The translations under genes were made by a program, and so were the position numbers. Positions 7,285 through 16,367 of a stretch of 57,633 bases of DNA are shown here, in pieces. Within the stretch, counting starts at the first letter, position 1, and each line of letters starts with the position of its first letter. Where the stretch lies: NCBI GenBank assembly GCA_947625155.1, contig CANQNG010000010.1:1-57633 (forward strand). The letters are read 5' to 3'. The notes beneath the pieces were generated by a model. It worked only from the letters and a program-made list of their open reading frames with translations. It did not search any database and was not told the origin of the DNA. Source of the DNA: an uncultured Clostridia bacterium. GTDB lineage: Bacteria > Bacillota > Clostridia > Oscillospirales > Ruminococcaceae.

Positions 7285-8531
7285 AAACGATCATTGTCGG
7301 CGGCGGTGCGGCAGGCTGCTTTGCGGCTGTGCAGGCAGCGAAAGCCGGGGAGCAGGTGACGATCCTCGAACGGAATGACCGCATCGGGAAAAAGCTGCGC
7401 ATCACCGGAAAGGGGCGCTGCAATGTCACAAATAACTGTGACACGGAAACGCTGCTGCGGAATATCCCGCACGGCGGGCGGTTTCTGTACAGTGCCTTTG
7501 CAGCGTGCAGCCCGCAGGATGTGATGGCATTTTTCGAGGGGCTGGGCGTTGCCCTGAAAACGGAGCGAGGAGACCGGGTGTTCCCGGTCAGCGATCAGGC
7601 TGCCGAGATCGTGGAAGCACTGCATACCGAGCTGCGCCGCCTGCGGGTGGATCTCGTCCATGACCGGGTGACAGACCTGATAATGGAGAGAGATCTTTGC
7701 AAAGGCGTGCGCTGCGGCGGAAAGATCGTTACTGCCGACCGTGTCATCGTTGCAGCGGGCGGAGCGACCTATCCGCTGACCGGTTCGGAGGGGGACGGCT
7801 ACACACTTGCAAAGCAGGCAGGGCACACGGTCACACCGCTGCGCCCGTCCCTTGTGCCGCTTGAAACGCTGGAACGTGACTGCGCCGAAATGATGGGCAT
7901 CTCCCTGCGGAACGTGACGCTTACCCTGAAAAAGGACGGCAAGCCGGTCTTTTCGGAGCTGGGGGAGCTGCTTTTCACGCATTTCGGGCTGTCAGGACCG
8001 CTGGTGCTGAGTGCTTCTGCCCATATGGAGGGGGACGGTGTGTATACGCTGCACATCGACATGAAACCGGCACTGACCCCCGAACAGCTTGACAAACGGC
8101 TGCAAAGGGAGATACAGGCAGCCCCGAACAAGGCGCTGCCGGGCTTGCTGCGCAGGCTGCTGCCGTCCGGCATGGTATCGCCCGTGATCGGGCGGTGCGG
8201 GATACTGCCCTATATCAAGGGCAATGCCCTCACCAAGCCGCAGCGACAGCGCATCTGCCGGGAACTGAAAGACCTTGCCTTTTCCGTCCGGGGCACAAGA
8301 CCCATGGCAGAGGGCATCATCACAAGGGGCGGCGTGCTTTGCAAAGAGATCGACCCAAAGACTATGGCATCCCGTCTGGTGCGGGGGCTGTACTTCGCCG
8401 GTGAGGTGCTGGACTGTGACGGCTATACGGGCGGCTTTAATTTGCAGATCGCATGGGCGACGGCATATCTTGCAGGAAATGCCTGCCGGCATCAGGGCAG
8501 AGCTACATACAATAAAGGAGAAACAGTATGA
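7281..8531 (+). CDS. NAD(P)/FAD-dependent oxidoreductase, HI0933/BaiN family
   Basis: This 416-residue flavoprotein belongs to the HI0933 (YhiN/BaiN-like) family. The N-terminus IVGGGAAGCFAA is the FAD-binding Rossmann GxGxxG. GKGRCNVTNN at about residue 45 is a family signature, and a C-terminal LYFAGEVLDCDGYTGGFNLQ closes the FAD site. The start is TTG at 7281, with GGGAGG upstream and a TTGA overlap with the DUF3006 stop. The biochemical role of most members is unknown; BaiN of gut clostridia has been linked to bile acid dehydroxylation, but orthology to that activity is not claimed here. The gene overlaps cmk by 4 bases. Confidence 0.88.
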   Translation: MKTIIVGGGAAGCFAAVQAAKAGEQVTILERNDRIGKKLRITGKGRCNVTNNCDTETLLRNIPHGGRFLYSAFAACSPQDVMAFFEGLGVALKTERGDRVFPVSDQAAEIVEALHTELRRLRVDLVHDRVTDLIMERDLCKGVRCGGKIVTADRVIVAAGGATYPLTGSEGDGYTLAKQAGHTVTPLRPSLVPLETLERDCAEMMGISLRNVTLTLKKDGKPVFSELGELLFTHFGLSGPLVLSASAHMEGDGVYTLHIDMKPALTPEQLDKRLQREIQAAPNKALPGLLRRLLPSGMVSPVIGRCGILPYIKGNALTKPQRQRICRELKDLAFSVRGTRPMAEGIITRGGVLCKEIDPKTMASRLVRGLYFAGEVLDCDGYTGGFNLQIAWATAYLAGNACRHQGRATYNKGETV

Positions 8532-9193
8532 AAACCATTAACATCGCCATTGACGGACCGAGCGGGGCAGGCAAGAGCAGTATTTCAAGGGCTGTTGCCG
8601 CTGATCTGGGCTTCATCCATGTGGACACGGGTGCTATGTACCGTGCTGTGGGGCTGTATGCCATCCGGCATGACTGCCTGTCACCGGAAAAGCTTGCCCC
8701 GGTCGTGGAGGATATTGCCATTGACCTGAAATTCATCGGGGGCGCACAGCGTGTCCTGCTGGACGGCGAGGACGTTTCCGACCATATCCGCACCCCGGAA
8801 GTTTCCATGGCGGCATCCGTGGTGTCTGCCATTCCAGAAGTCCGTGCGCATTTGCTTGACCTGCAAAAGAAAATGGCTGCTGAAAATAATATACTGATGG
8901 ACGGCAGGGACATCGGTTCGGTGATCCTGCCCCATGCCGATCTGAAAATTTTCCTGACCGCTTCTGCGGAGGAACGGGCAAGCCGGCGGTATCTCGAATT
9001 GCGTGAAAAGCCAGACTGTCCGCCCTACGAGGAGATCCTCAAGGACATCCAGCAGCGTGACTATAACGACACGCACCGGGAGATCGCCCCGCTCCGGCAG
9101 GCGGAGGATGCGGTATTGGTCGATACTTCCAATATGGGCTTCCATGAAGTGGTGGATCATATCAAGGCGCTGATACAGGAAAAGCTGGACTGA
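8528..9193 (+). CDS. cmk: Cytidylate kinase
   Basis: This is a 221-residue CMP/dCMP kinase that transfers phosphate from ATP to CMP in the pyrimidine nucleotide pathway. The P-loop GPSGAGKSS is at residues 9-17. The CMP-binding segment DTGAMYRA lies at about residues 35-42, and DGRDIGSVILP marks the conserved NMP-site Asp/Arg. The ATG at 8528 overlaps the previous stop (ATGA) and has AAAGGAG upstream, which suggests translational coupling. The order cmk-plsC-ispH-rpsA is a conserved arrangement in Clostridia. Confidence 0.96.
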   Translation: MKTINIAIDGPSGAGKSSISRAVAADLGFIHVDTGAMYRAVGLYAIRHDCLSPEKLAPVVEDIAIDLKFIGGAQRVLLDGEDVSDHIRTPEVSMAASVVSAIPEVRAHLLDLQKKMAAENNILMDGRDIGSVILPHADLKIFLTASAEERASRRYLELREKPDCPPYEEILKDIQQRDYNDTHREIAPLRQAEDAVLVDTSNMGFHEVVDHIKALIQEKLD

Positions 9194-9201
9194 GGTGGGT
9201 A

Positions 9202-9837
9202 ATGTACTATGTAGTTGTATTTCTGGTGCGCATTGCCATGCACATCTGGTACGATCTGCGCTTTGAGGGGCGTGAGAACATCCCGAAAGGCAGGGCTTGC
9301 GTCTACGCCTCGAATCACAGGACCTACGCCGACCCGGTACTGGTGACACTGGCAGGACATGGACGGTTCAGCTTCATGGCAAAGTCGGAACTGTTCGAGG
9401 GGAACAAATTATTTGCATGGCTGATCCGCTGGCTGGGGGCGTTTCCCGTCGAGCGTGGCAAGGGCGACACGGCGGCGATCGATAAGGCGATCGACAATGT
9501 GCAGCACGGTGTCAACCTGCTGATCTTCCCGGAAGGCACACGCAGCAAGGACGGTTCGGTCGGCAGGGGCAAGACGGGCGTTGCCCTGATCGCTGCAAGG
9601 GCAGGGGCAGACGTGCTCCCGGTCGGTGTGAACTTCACGGGTAAGCTGCACTTCCGGAGCAAGATCGTTGTCCGCATCGGCAAGCCCATTCCGGCAAGTG
9701 CCTTAACACTGGCGGAGGGACTTTCGGACAAGGAAATGCTCCGCTATCTGAAAAAGAATGTGATGCCCCCGATCATGGACGGCATCCGGTCGCTGGTGGA
9801 TGCACCGCCGGAACTGCCCGTACAGACGGAGGGATAG
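9202..9837 (+). CDS. plsC: 1-acyl-sn-glycerol-3-phosphate acyltransferase
   Basis: This 211-residue PlsC-family acyltransferase converts lysophosphatidic acid to phosphatidic acid at the membrane. The catalytic HX4D motif is seen as NHRTYADP near residue 33, and the glycerophosphate-binding motif as FPEGTRSKDG near residue 110. The N-terminal 20 residues are hydrophobic. It is 8 bases downstream of cmk and 8 bases upstream of ispH-rpsA, so it is probably cotranscribed with both. Confidence 0.93.
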   Translation: MYYVVVFLVRIAMHIWYDLRFEGRENIPKGRACVYASNHRTYADPVLVTLAGHGRFSFMAKSELFEGNKLFAWLIRWLGAFPVERGKGDTAAIDKAIDNVQHGVNLLIFPEGTRSKDGSVGRGKTGVALIAARAGADVLPVGVNFTGKLHFRSKIVVRIGKPIPASALTLAEGLSDKEMLRYLKKNVMPPIMDGIRSLVDAPPELPVQTEG

Positions 9838-9845
9838 GAGGAACT

Positions 9846-11783
9846 ATGGCAAAACTGACAGTTTCAAAGTCTGCTGGCTTCTGCTTCGGCGTGGACCGGG
9901 CAGTGCAGATGGTCTACAAGGCGCTGGAGGAGGGCAAGCCTGTGGCGACATTGGGACCGATCATCCACAATACAGACGTGGTCAATGACATGATCTCACG
10001 GGGCGCACGGATCATTGACGATGTGTCCGAGCTGCGGGAAGGGGAATATGTGGTCATCCGTTCCCATGGCGTGGGCAGAAAGATCTACGAGGAGATCGCT
10101 AAGCGGGGGAATCCGGTCATCGATGCGACCTGTCCGTTCGTGGCAAGGATCCACAAGATCGCCGCTGAACAGACGGAGCAGGGACGCTTTATCCTGATCG
10201 CCGGTGATGAGGATCACCCGGAGGTGCAGGGGATAGTTGGACATTGTGACGAAAATTGCTTTGTTTTCCGAGATGAATTTGTGCTAAAAAACTTTTTTGA
10301 AAAAAATTCAGAAAAAAAGCTTGCAATTATTTCGCAAACCACTTATAATAATATAATATGGGAGAAGTGTTTGAAGGTTCTTCCTAAGGATCATCCGAAT
10401 ATTGTTGTATATGACACGATCTGTACTGCGACCGAGCAGCGTCAGAGCGACACAGCGGCGTTGGCGGCAGCATCCGATCTGATGATCGTGATCGGCGGAC
10501 GGCACAGTTCCAATACCGTGAAGCTGTACGACATCTGCAAGAGCTATTGCAGGGCATATCATATTGAGAATGCGGACGAGCTTGACACTTTAGACCTGAC
10601 CAATGCCGATAAAATAGGCATTACGGCTGGTGCTTCCACACCGGCTCATATAATTAAGGAGGTTGTTACGACTATGGAAGAAATTCTGAATAGGGAAGGC
10701 AATGAGGAGGAGATCGATTTTGCGCAGGCGATCGAGGAGACCTTCAAGAAATTACATACGGGAGCAAGGGTCAAGGGTACTGTCATGGCTGTCAACAACA
10801 GTGAAGTTATCGTAGATCTGGGCGCAAAGCAGACAGGTACCGTTCCGGCATCTGAGCTGACCAACGACCCGTCCAAAAAGCCTGCCGATCTGGTCTCTGT
10901 CGGCGATGAGATCGACCTGATCGTCATCAAAGTGAGCGATCAGGACGGCATGGCTACGCTCTCCAAGAAGCGTGTGGACGAGCAGGCAGGCGTGGAGAAA
11001 GTCACAGAAGCCAAGGAGAACGGCACGGTACTGGAGGGTACTGTCAGCGGCATCGTCAAGGGCGGTGTGAATGTATACTATGAGGGCGTGCGTGTGTTCA
11101 TCCCGGCTTCCCAGACAGGTATGCCGAAGGATACGGAGCTGGATGTGCTGAAGGGACAGACAGTCCGCTTCATCATCATCGAGGCACCGGAACGCAGAAA
11201 GAGCGCTGTCGGCTCTATCAAGGCAGTTGCCCGCAAAGAAAAGGAAGCTGCCAAGGCAAAGTTCTGGGAAACTGCCGAGATCGGCAAGGAGTACGAGGGC
11301 GAGGTCAAGTCCCTGACCAGCTATGGTGCATTCGTGGATCTGGGCGGCATTGACGGCATGGTACACATTTCCGAGCTGTCTTGGAATCGCATCAAGCACC
11401 CGAATCAGGTCGTATCTGTCGGCGATATGCTGAAAGTCTATATCAAGGATCTGGACAAGGAGCACGACCGCATTTCTCTGGGTTACAAGAGAGCAGAGGA
11501 CAACCCGTGGGAGAAATTCCTTGCTAACTATGAAGTCGGCGACATCGTAGATGCCAAGATCGTGTCCATTACCAGCTTCGGTGCATTCGCACAGATCATC
11601 GAGGGCGTGGATGGCTTGATCCACATTTCCCAGCTGGCTGACCGCCGTGTGGAGAATGTCCGTGATGTGGTATCCGTAGGCGATGAGGTACGGGTGAAGA
11701 TCACCAACATCGACACCGAGAGCAAGCGTATCTCCCTTTCTATGCGTGAAGTCATCGAGGACGAAGGCGAGGACGAGGAATAA
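9846..11783 (+). CDS. ispH: Bifunctional IspH (HMBPP reductase) - ribosomal protein S1 fusion
   Basis: This 645-residue fusion joins the last enzyme of the MEP isoprenoid pathway, IspH (residues about 1-276), to ribosomal protein S1 (about 277-645). The IspH half keeps the three Fe-S cysteines (GFCFGV, DATCPFV, DTICTAT) and the HPEVQG motif. The S1 half carries four S1 RNA-binding repeats, recognisable by repeated KGTVMAV, EGTVSGIVKGG, EGEVKSLTSYGAFVDLGG and SITSFGAFAQI. The fusion is known in many Clostridia. Bases about 10240-10400 within the IspH part are strikingly AT-rich, with a promoter-like site. A strong internal ribosome site precedes an in-frame ATG exactly at the domain junction. 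The gene ends in tandem terminators. Confidence 0.95.
   Translation: MAKLTVSKSAGFCFGVDRAVQMVYKALEEGKPVATLGPIIHNTDVVNDMISRGARIIDDVSELREGEYVVIRSHGVGRKIYEEIAKRGNPVIDATCPFVARIHKIAAEQTEQGRFILIAGDEDHPEVQGIVGHCDENCFVFRDEFVLKNFFEKNSEKKLAIISQTTYNNIIWEKCLKVLPKDHPNIVVYDTICTATEQRQSDTAALAAASDLMIVIGGRHSSNTVKLYDICKSYCRAYHIENADELDTLDLTNADKIGITAGASTPAHIIKEVVTTMEEILNREGNEEEIDFAQAIEETFKKLHTGARVKGTVMAVNNSEVIVDLGAKQTGTVPASELTNDPSKKPADLVSVGDEIDLIVIKVSDQDGMATLSKKRVDEQAGVEKVTEAKENGTVLEGTVSGIVKGGVNVYYEGVRVFIPASQTGMPKDTELDVLKGQTVRFIIIEAPERRKSAVGSIKAVARKEKEAAKAKFWETAEIGKEYEGEVKSLTSYGAFVDLGGIDGMVHISELSWNRIKHPNQVVSVGDMLKVYIKDLDKEHDRISLGYKRAEDNPWEKFLANYEVGDIVDAKIVSITSFGAFAQIIEGVDGLIHISQLADRRVENVRDVVSVGDEVRVKITNIDTESKRISLSMREVIEDEGEDEE
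10321..10349 (+). promoter_or_regulatory. Possible internal promoter inside ispH
   Basis: TTGCAA (10321-10326) and TATAAT (10344-10349), 17 bases apart, lie within the ispH coding region in an AT-rich patch that contrasts with its GC-rich surroundings. A transcript from here would encode only the S1 half. Confidence 0.45.
10656..10676 (+). promoter_or_regulatory. rpsA: Internal ribosome binding site and start for free S1
   Basis: AAGGAGG (10656-10662) precedes an ATG at 10674 by 11 bases. That ATG is in the fusion frame at codon 277. The resulting protein would start MEEILNREGNEEE and contain all four S1 repeats (369 residues), similar to free clostridial S1. The Shine-Dalgarno is as strong as those of the real genes around it. 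Confidence 0.6.
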
Positions 11784-11798
11784 GCTATCGTTTAAGAT

Positions 11799-11858
11799 GC
11801 GCTCCCCTTTTCAGGGGAGCGCTTTTTGTATGATCATCCGATCATACACTACTTTTTT
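11799..11858 (+). terminator. Tandem terminators after ispH-rpsA
   Basis: The first hairpin is GCGCTCCCC (11799-11807) with GGGGAGCGC (11814-11822), followed by TTTTT. The second is GTATGATC (11828-11835) with GATCATAC (11840-11847), followed after five bases by TTTTTT. The second dyad could alternatively be an operator for the operon that follows. Confidence 0.8.
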
Positions 11859-11888
11859 ACAGCAGAATGCCGAAAAAAGAAAAGCACC

Positions 11889-11918
11889 TTGTCACTGCCC
11901 TGCCGTTTGTGTTATAAT
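11889..11918 (+). promoter_or_regulatory. Promoter of the MoxR-VWA-SWIM operon
   Basis: TTGTCA (11889-11894) and TATAAT (11913-11918) are separated by 18 bases. It is the only clear promoter before the five tightly packed genes 11999-19474. Confidence 0.7.
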
Positions 11919-11998
11919 GAAAGAAACAGAACTGTACAGAAGCTGTGCGCCATGAGACATCGGGAGCAACAGCAGGAATGATCTGAGGGAGGAATACC

Positions 11999-13108
11999 AT
12001 GGAACAGGATCTTATCAAGCCCCCTGTGGAACTGCGCTATGCAGAGGAGCTGTCTGCGCTGAAGGCTGCGGATACCGGGCGCAGACCGGAGAACTGGAAA
12101 CTTTCTCCAAAGGCAGTCCGCACCTTTATCCTCGGCGGTACGGTGACACTGCCGGACGGACAAAAGCGGGATATTTCCCGGAAATTCTACGGCAACGATG
12201 CCCTTGTGGAGCGCTGTATCATCACCCTTGCCGGCAACCGGGGGCTGATGCTCGTCGGTGAGCCGGGCACAGCAAAGACCATGCTTTCGGAGCTGCTGTC
12301 TGCTGCCATTTGCGGCAGGAGTACCAACACCGTACAGGGCACTGCCGGCACAACGGAGGACATGATCAAATATAGCTGGAACTATGCGCTTTTGCTCTCG
12401 AAAGGTCCCTGCCGGGAGGCACTCGTGCCTGCGCCGCTGCTCATCGGCATGGAGGAGGGGATCTTTGCACGCTTTGAGGAAATTACCCGTACCCCTGCGG
12501 AAATTCAGGACAGCCTGATCTCCGTCATGAGCGACCAGATCCTGAACATTCCGGAACTGGGGGATGCGGGGCTTGTTTTCGCACGTCCGGGGTTCAACAT
12601 CATCGGCACAGCCAACACAAGGGACAAGGGTGTCAACGAAATGTCCGGTGCGCTGAAGCGGCGTTTCAACTTTGAGACAGTATCTCCCGTGCGGGATGTG
12701 AAGCTCGAAAAGGAGATCATCCTCCGGGAAGCCAATGATCTTGCCAAGGCAGGACACATCGACTGCCCGATAGACCGGGACGTTGCCGAACTGCTCGCCG
12801 TGACCTATCATGAACTGCGGGAGGGACAGAGCGCCGAGGGGACTAAGGTCGAGAAGCCCGCAGCCGTCATGAGTACGGCAGAGGCAGTTTCTGTCTATTT
12901 CCAGACACTTTGCCATGCATGGTATTATGGGAACGGCACTATGGAACTGCCTGTGCTGACAGAAAACCTGCTGGGTGCTGTCTGCAAGGAAAACCGTGAT
13001 GACCTCGAGCGCCTGCGATCCTATTTCAACACAGCCGTCAAGCAGAAAAGCACCCGGGAGGGCGGGATATGGGAAGCCTATTTCAAGACAGCAGCATACC
13101 TGAAATAA
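11999..13108 (+). CDS. MoxR-family AAA+ ATPase (YehL-like)
   Basis: This 369-residue AAA+ ATPase belongs to the MoxR group, whose members partner with VWA-domain proteins as remodelling chaperones. Walker A is GEPGTAKTM near residue 86. The Walker B/sensor region reads EEITRTPAEIQDSLIS near residue 160, and sensor 1 GTANTRDKG near 203. The best-known relative by gene order is E. coli YehL. The ATG at 11999 has GGGAGG with a good spacer and its own promoter. Its stop (TAA at 13106) overlaps a downstream ATG, so the next gene is coupled. It is the motor of the system, by family inference. Confidence 0.88.
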   Translation: MEQDLIKPPVELRYAEELSALKAADTGRRPENWKLSPKAVRTFILGGTVTLPDGQKRDISRKFYGNDALVERCIITLAGNRGLMLVGEPGTAKTMLSELLSAAICGRSTNTVQGTAGTTEDMIKYSWNYALLLSKGPCREALVPAPLLIGMEEGIFARFEEITRTPAEIQDSLISVMSDQILNIPELGDAGLVFARPGFNIIGTANTRDKGVNEMSGALKRRFNFETVSPVRDVKLEKEIILREANDLAKAGHIDCPIDRDVAELLAVTYHELREGQSAEGTKVEKPAAVMSTAEAVSVYFQTLCHAWYYGNGTMELPVLTENLLGAVCKENRDDLERLRSYFNTAVKQKSTREGGIWEAYFKTAAYLK

Positions 13109-15459
13109 TGCCGGATCCGCCGGAGGGCGTGCGTTTTTTTCCGGTGCGGCATCACAGCCCGGTCTGTGCGTATCAGCTCCGGAACTATGTACGTGGGTAC
13201 CAGCCGGAACTGATCCTGATCGAGGGCCCGGAAAATGCCAATGACCTGATCCCGGTGTTGACGGATGAACATACCACGCTCCCGGCGGCGATCTATTACT
13301 TCTACAAGGACAAGAAGCAGTATGTCAGCGAGGAGGCGGAGGACTATCACTGCTATTACCCGTTTCTGTACAGCTCCCCGGAGTATGCTGCCATGGACGA
13401 AGCCAAACGGCTGGGCATCCCGGCAAGATTCATCGATCTGCCCTATAGCGAGATCTTGATCCATACCAGTGAGTCTGCCGGACTGCGCCGGGAGCAGGAA
13501 CGCCACAGCTATGCGGATGACAGCCATTTGGTGCAGAGCCGTTTCTACCAGAAGATCTGCGAAAAGACGGGGCTGCGGAACTTTGAGGAATTCTGGGAGA
13601 AATATTTTGAGATCGCCGGGCTGCGCCTGACTCCGGAAGCTTTTCTGCGGCAGATGTTCACCTACTGCACTTTGACACGGGAGAGCATACCGCCTGAACA
13701 AATGGAGCAGGACGGCACGAATGCCCGTGAGCAGCACATGGCATACCGCATCCGGGAGGCAATGCAGCAATATAAAAGGATACTGGTCGTGACGGGTGGA
13801 TCGCATTCGGGAGCGCTCGCACGGCTGGTGCGAACAGCGGTAAAGCCGATCCGCCTGCACAAATTCTCGGAGGGGCAGGAGGGCTGCTACCCGATCGCCT
13901 ATTCCTATGAAGCCGCAGATGCCCTGAACGGCTATGCATCCGGCATGCAGCATCCGGGCTTTTATGACAAGGTGACACAGGCACTTGCCGATGCAGAAAC
14001 ATCGGAAGGCATCTACGCAGCCTGCTGCCTTGATCTGCTGACGAAGACCGCAAAGGCAAGCGCCAAAAAGGATATTCCCGTTTCGATCTCGGACATCACT
14101 GCCGCATGGTCGCTGGCGGAGGGGCTTGCGGCATTGCGGGGCAGTGCTGAGCCGGGCTTTGCGGAAGTCTGGGACGGTGTGACGGGCGCACTGATCAAGG
14201 GCGAAAAGACCGTTGCCGCCGCCGTGCCGTTGGAGCTGCTCATCCAATTGGGCGCAGGTGAGGGGATCGGGCATATCGGTGACACAAAGCATGTGCCGCC
14301 GCTGATACAGGATCTCATACAGACCTGTGCCGTCCTGCGCCTGAAAGCGGATACTGCCGTACCGCAGGAGACAGAGATCTCCCTGTTCACTGGGGAAAAG
14401 GAACTCGCCAAGAGCCATTTTCTGCACCGGATGGTATTTCTGGGTACGGGCTTCTGTAAACGGAAGAAAGGACCGGATCTGCATGCCGGCAAGGACAGGA
14501 GCCGTGTGCGGGAGGTCTGGAGCTATTGCCGCAGTCCGCAGGTCGATGCGGTGCTGGTCGAACGGACGACGGACGGAGCGACCATTGCAGAAGCCTGCCG
14601 GAGCATCGCTGCCAAGCGTATCCGGCAGGAGCGCCGCTGTGCTATTGCAGCAGGTGTGTGCGTGGACTGCTTTCTCATGGGGATCGCACTGACGGGCGAA
14701 GATGTAACGGTCATGGAAGAAATTCTGGCAGGCGACGGAGATCTCTTTTCGCTGGGGAAGGGCTTGCAGTATTTTGACATGCTCCATGAACTGCGGCAGC
14801 TTTACCGGGCTGAGGATCCGTCTTTGCTGCGGTATATCACGCAATGCTTTCAGGCGCTGTTGATACAGCTCCCGTCTATGGCGCAGTGTCCGGCAGAGCA
14901 GGCGCAGGACTGCATCCGCATTTGCCGTCTGTTGTATGGGATCACCGGGCGGCTGCTGACGGACAGGCGGGCGGAATTCCGGGAGGCGCTGATCTCCCTG
15001 ACAGAACGCCCGGACAAAGAACCGTCCGTGTTCGGGGCAGCGATGGGCTTGCTGTATGCCATGGATGCTGCCTGTCTGCAACAGGCAGAAGCAGCGATGC
15101 AGGGCTACCTGATGGGGTCGCAGGAGATGCGCAAGCAGGGGGCATTGTACCTGAAAGGCTTGTTTGAGACGGCAAGGGACATCGTACTGGGAGAGAGCCG
15201 GTTCTTGGAGATGACGGATGCACTGCTGAGTGGGATGGATCATGCAGATCTCATGGAGATCCTGCCGTCTATGCGGTTGGCATTCAGCTATTTCACACCG
15301 TCTGAAACACAGCAGATCGCCGAAGCAGTATCTGCGCTGCACGGCGGGAAAGCGGATCAGGTGCTGCATGAGGCGGCACTGGATGAGCTGCTCTGTGCTT
15401 TCGGGGCTGAACTGGATGCGGAGATCTTCCGGGAAATGCGGGCGAACGGAGGGAACTGA
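13069..15459 (+). CDS. DUF5682 family protein (YehM-like)
   Basis: This 796-residue protein of unknown biochemical function matches the DUF5682 pattern. The N-terminal VRHHSPVCA (about residues 25-33) is followed by LILIEGPENA and by YYPFLYSSPEYAA. VVTGGSHSGAL (about residue 242) adds a second conserved His/Ser cluster. The N-terminal domain's strand-EGP pattern recalls TraB/ChaN/erythromycin-esterase-like hydrolases, which is speculation. The C-terminal half is helical with Cys/Leu-rich repeats. The chosen start at 13069 has GGAGGG 5 to 6 bases upstream and overlaps the ATPase gene by 40 bases; an ATG at 13108 in a TAATG overlap is the alternative. Such proteins occur with MoxR, VWA and SWIM genes. 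Confidence 0.8.
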   Translation: MGSLFQDSSIPEIMPDPPEGVRFFPVRHHSPVCAYQLRNYVRGYQPELILIEGPENANDLIPVLTDEHTTLPAAIYYFYKDKKQYVSEEAEDYHCYYPFLYSSPEYAAMDEAKRLGIPARFIDLPYSEILIHTSESAGLRREQERHSYADDSHLVQSRFYQKICEKTGLRNFEEFWEKYFEIAGLRLTPEAFLRQMFTYCTLTRESIPPEQMEQDGTNAREQHMAYRIREAMQQYKRILVVTGGSHSGALARLVRTAVKPIRLHKFSEGQEGCYPIAYSYEAADALNGYASGMQHPGFYDKVTQALADAETSEGIYAACCLDLLTKTAKASAKKDIPVSISDITAAWSLAEGLAALRGSAEPGFAEVWDGVTGALIKGEKTVAAAVPLELLIQLGAGEGIGHIGDTKHVPPLIQDLIQTCAVLRLKADTAVPQETEISLFTGEKELAKSHFLHRMVFLGTGFCKRKKGPDLHAGKDRSRVREVWSYCRSPQVDAVLVERTTDGATIAEACRSIAAKRIRQERRCAIAAGVCVDCFLMGIALTGEDVTVMEEILAGDGDLFSLGKGLQYFDMLHELRQLYRAEDPSLLRYITQCFQALLIQLPSMAQCPAEQAQDCIRICRLLYGITGRLLTDRRAEFREALISLTERPDKEPSVFGAAMGLLYAMDAACLQQAEAAMQGYLMGSQEMRKQGALYLKGLFETARDIVLGESRFLEMTDALLSGMDHADLMEILPSMRLAFSYFTPSETQQIAEAVSALHGGKADQVLHEAALDELLCAFGAELDAEIFREMRANGGN

Positions 15460-15461
15460 GC

Positions 15462-16367
15462 ATGGAACTGGGATACACCTGTCCGGCACGGGAACAGGCA
15501 AAAGCGGCGCTCCGGGCTGCTTATGCGGCGTATAGAGACGTTTATGATGTGCCTATCGAGCAGTGCGTTTATGAGAATCTGAGTCATTACTACCGGAAGT
15601 CGCTTTACCCGGATGCGGAGCAGATCCATACCCTGACCACGCTCTTTCACCTGATCGGAACGGATCATGCGGCAAAGGCAAGGCTTGCCTGTTTTGTAGA
15701 GGAAGATATGGTGCGGACACAGTGCCATCTGCAGGCTGCTGCCAAATGCCATGCGATGTCCTATGCCATGTACCTGACACAGCGTCAGCCGCCCACGCAG
15801 GAAATTGCGGCAGGCTATGCAGCAAGCGGGTACTTTGAACTGCTCGAATACCGGCTGGTCGCAGCAGGAGAGGAAAAGGTGGCAGCGGCACTTGCCAGAA
15901 GCTCGAAGCTGTATGGTCTGCTCTTTGCCGGGGATGTGGAGCGGTTCGGGCAGCTGCTCCGGGCAATACCGGAAGATCCTGCAAAGCCGTCCTATCATAT
16001 CAGCGTGACAAAGCCGATCTATGAAGCCATGCTAAAACGGGATACTGCGGCATTTCAGGAGCGTATCGGGGAGCGGATCCGGAACTACCGGGCGCTGTCT
16101 GCTGACCAGCAGCCTGTTGTAGATGTGGTGACGATCGCACTTTGCAAGTTGGCACAGCGGTTCGGGATCCGGTACTATCCTGCTGTTGCTGAAGTGCCGG
16201 AGGTCTTTCTGACACAGGAAGCCCCGCACCGCCCGGACTGCCGCATTCCCGACCCTGACCACTGCGAACAGGTGTTCCGCTTATGGGGAGACCAGATGCC
16301 GGGGCTTACAGAGATACGGCAGAAGCTTTACTTAATGGACAAGAACGGGAGGTATCCGGCGTGGTGA
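15462..16367 (+). CDS. Helical protein of unknown function in the MoxR-VWA operon
   Basis: This is a 301-residue soluble, almost entirely alpha-helical protein. I do not recognise a confident family. The central part (about residues 170-250, with PIYEAMLKRDTAAFQERI and later ALCKLAQRFGI) has the rhythm of Imm49-like or TPR-like helical repeats, which is only a visual impression. It starts 2 bases after the DUF5682 gene with GGAGGG, and its stop overlaps the VWA start. It is an additional component compared with the four-gene E. coli yehLMPQ set, so it may be the lineage-specific adaptor, effector or immunity part. Confidence 0.75.
   Translation: MELGYTCPAREQAKAALRAAYAAYRDVYDVPIEQCVYENLSHYYRKSLYPDAEQIHTLTTLFHLIGTDHAAKARLACFVEEDMVRTQCHLQAAAKCHAMSYAMYLTQRQPPTQEIAAGYAASGYFELLEYRLVAAGEEKVAAALARSSKLYGLLFAGDVERFGQLLRAIPEDPAKPSYHISVTKPIYEAMLKRDTAAFQERIGERIRNYRALSADQQPVVDVVTIALCKLAQRFGIRYYPAVAEVPEVFLTQEAPHRPDCRIPDPDHCEQVFRLWGDQMPGLTEIRQKLYLMDKNGRYPAW

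Noticed and set aside
13078-15501. Long open frame (807 codons) on the minus strand across the DUF5682 gene
   Set aside because: It is a mirror of the GC-rich plus-strand codons, is rich in Cys, His, Gln and Arg, has no ribosome site and matches no family.
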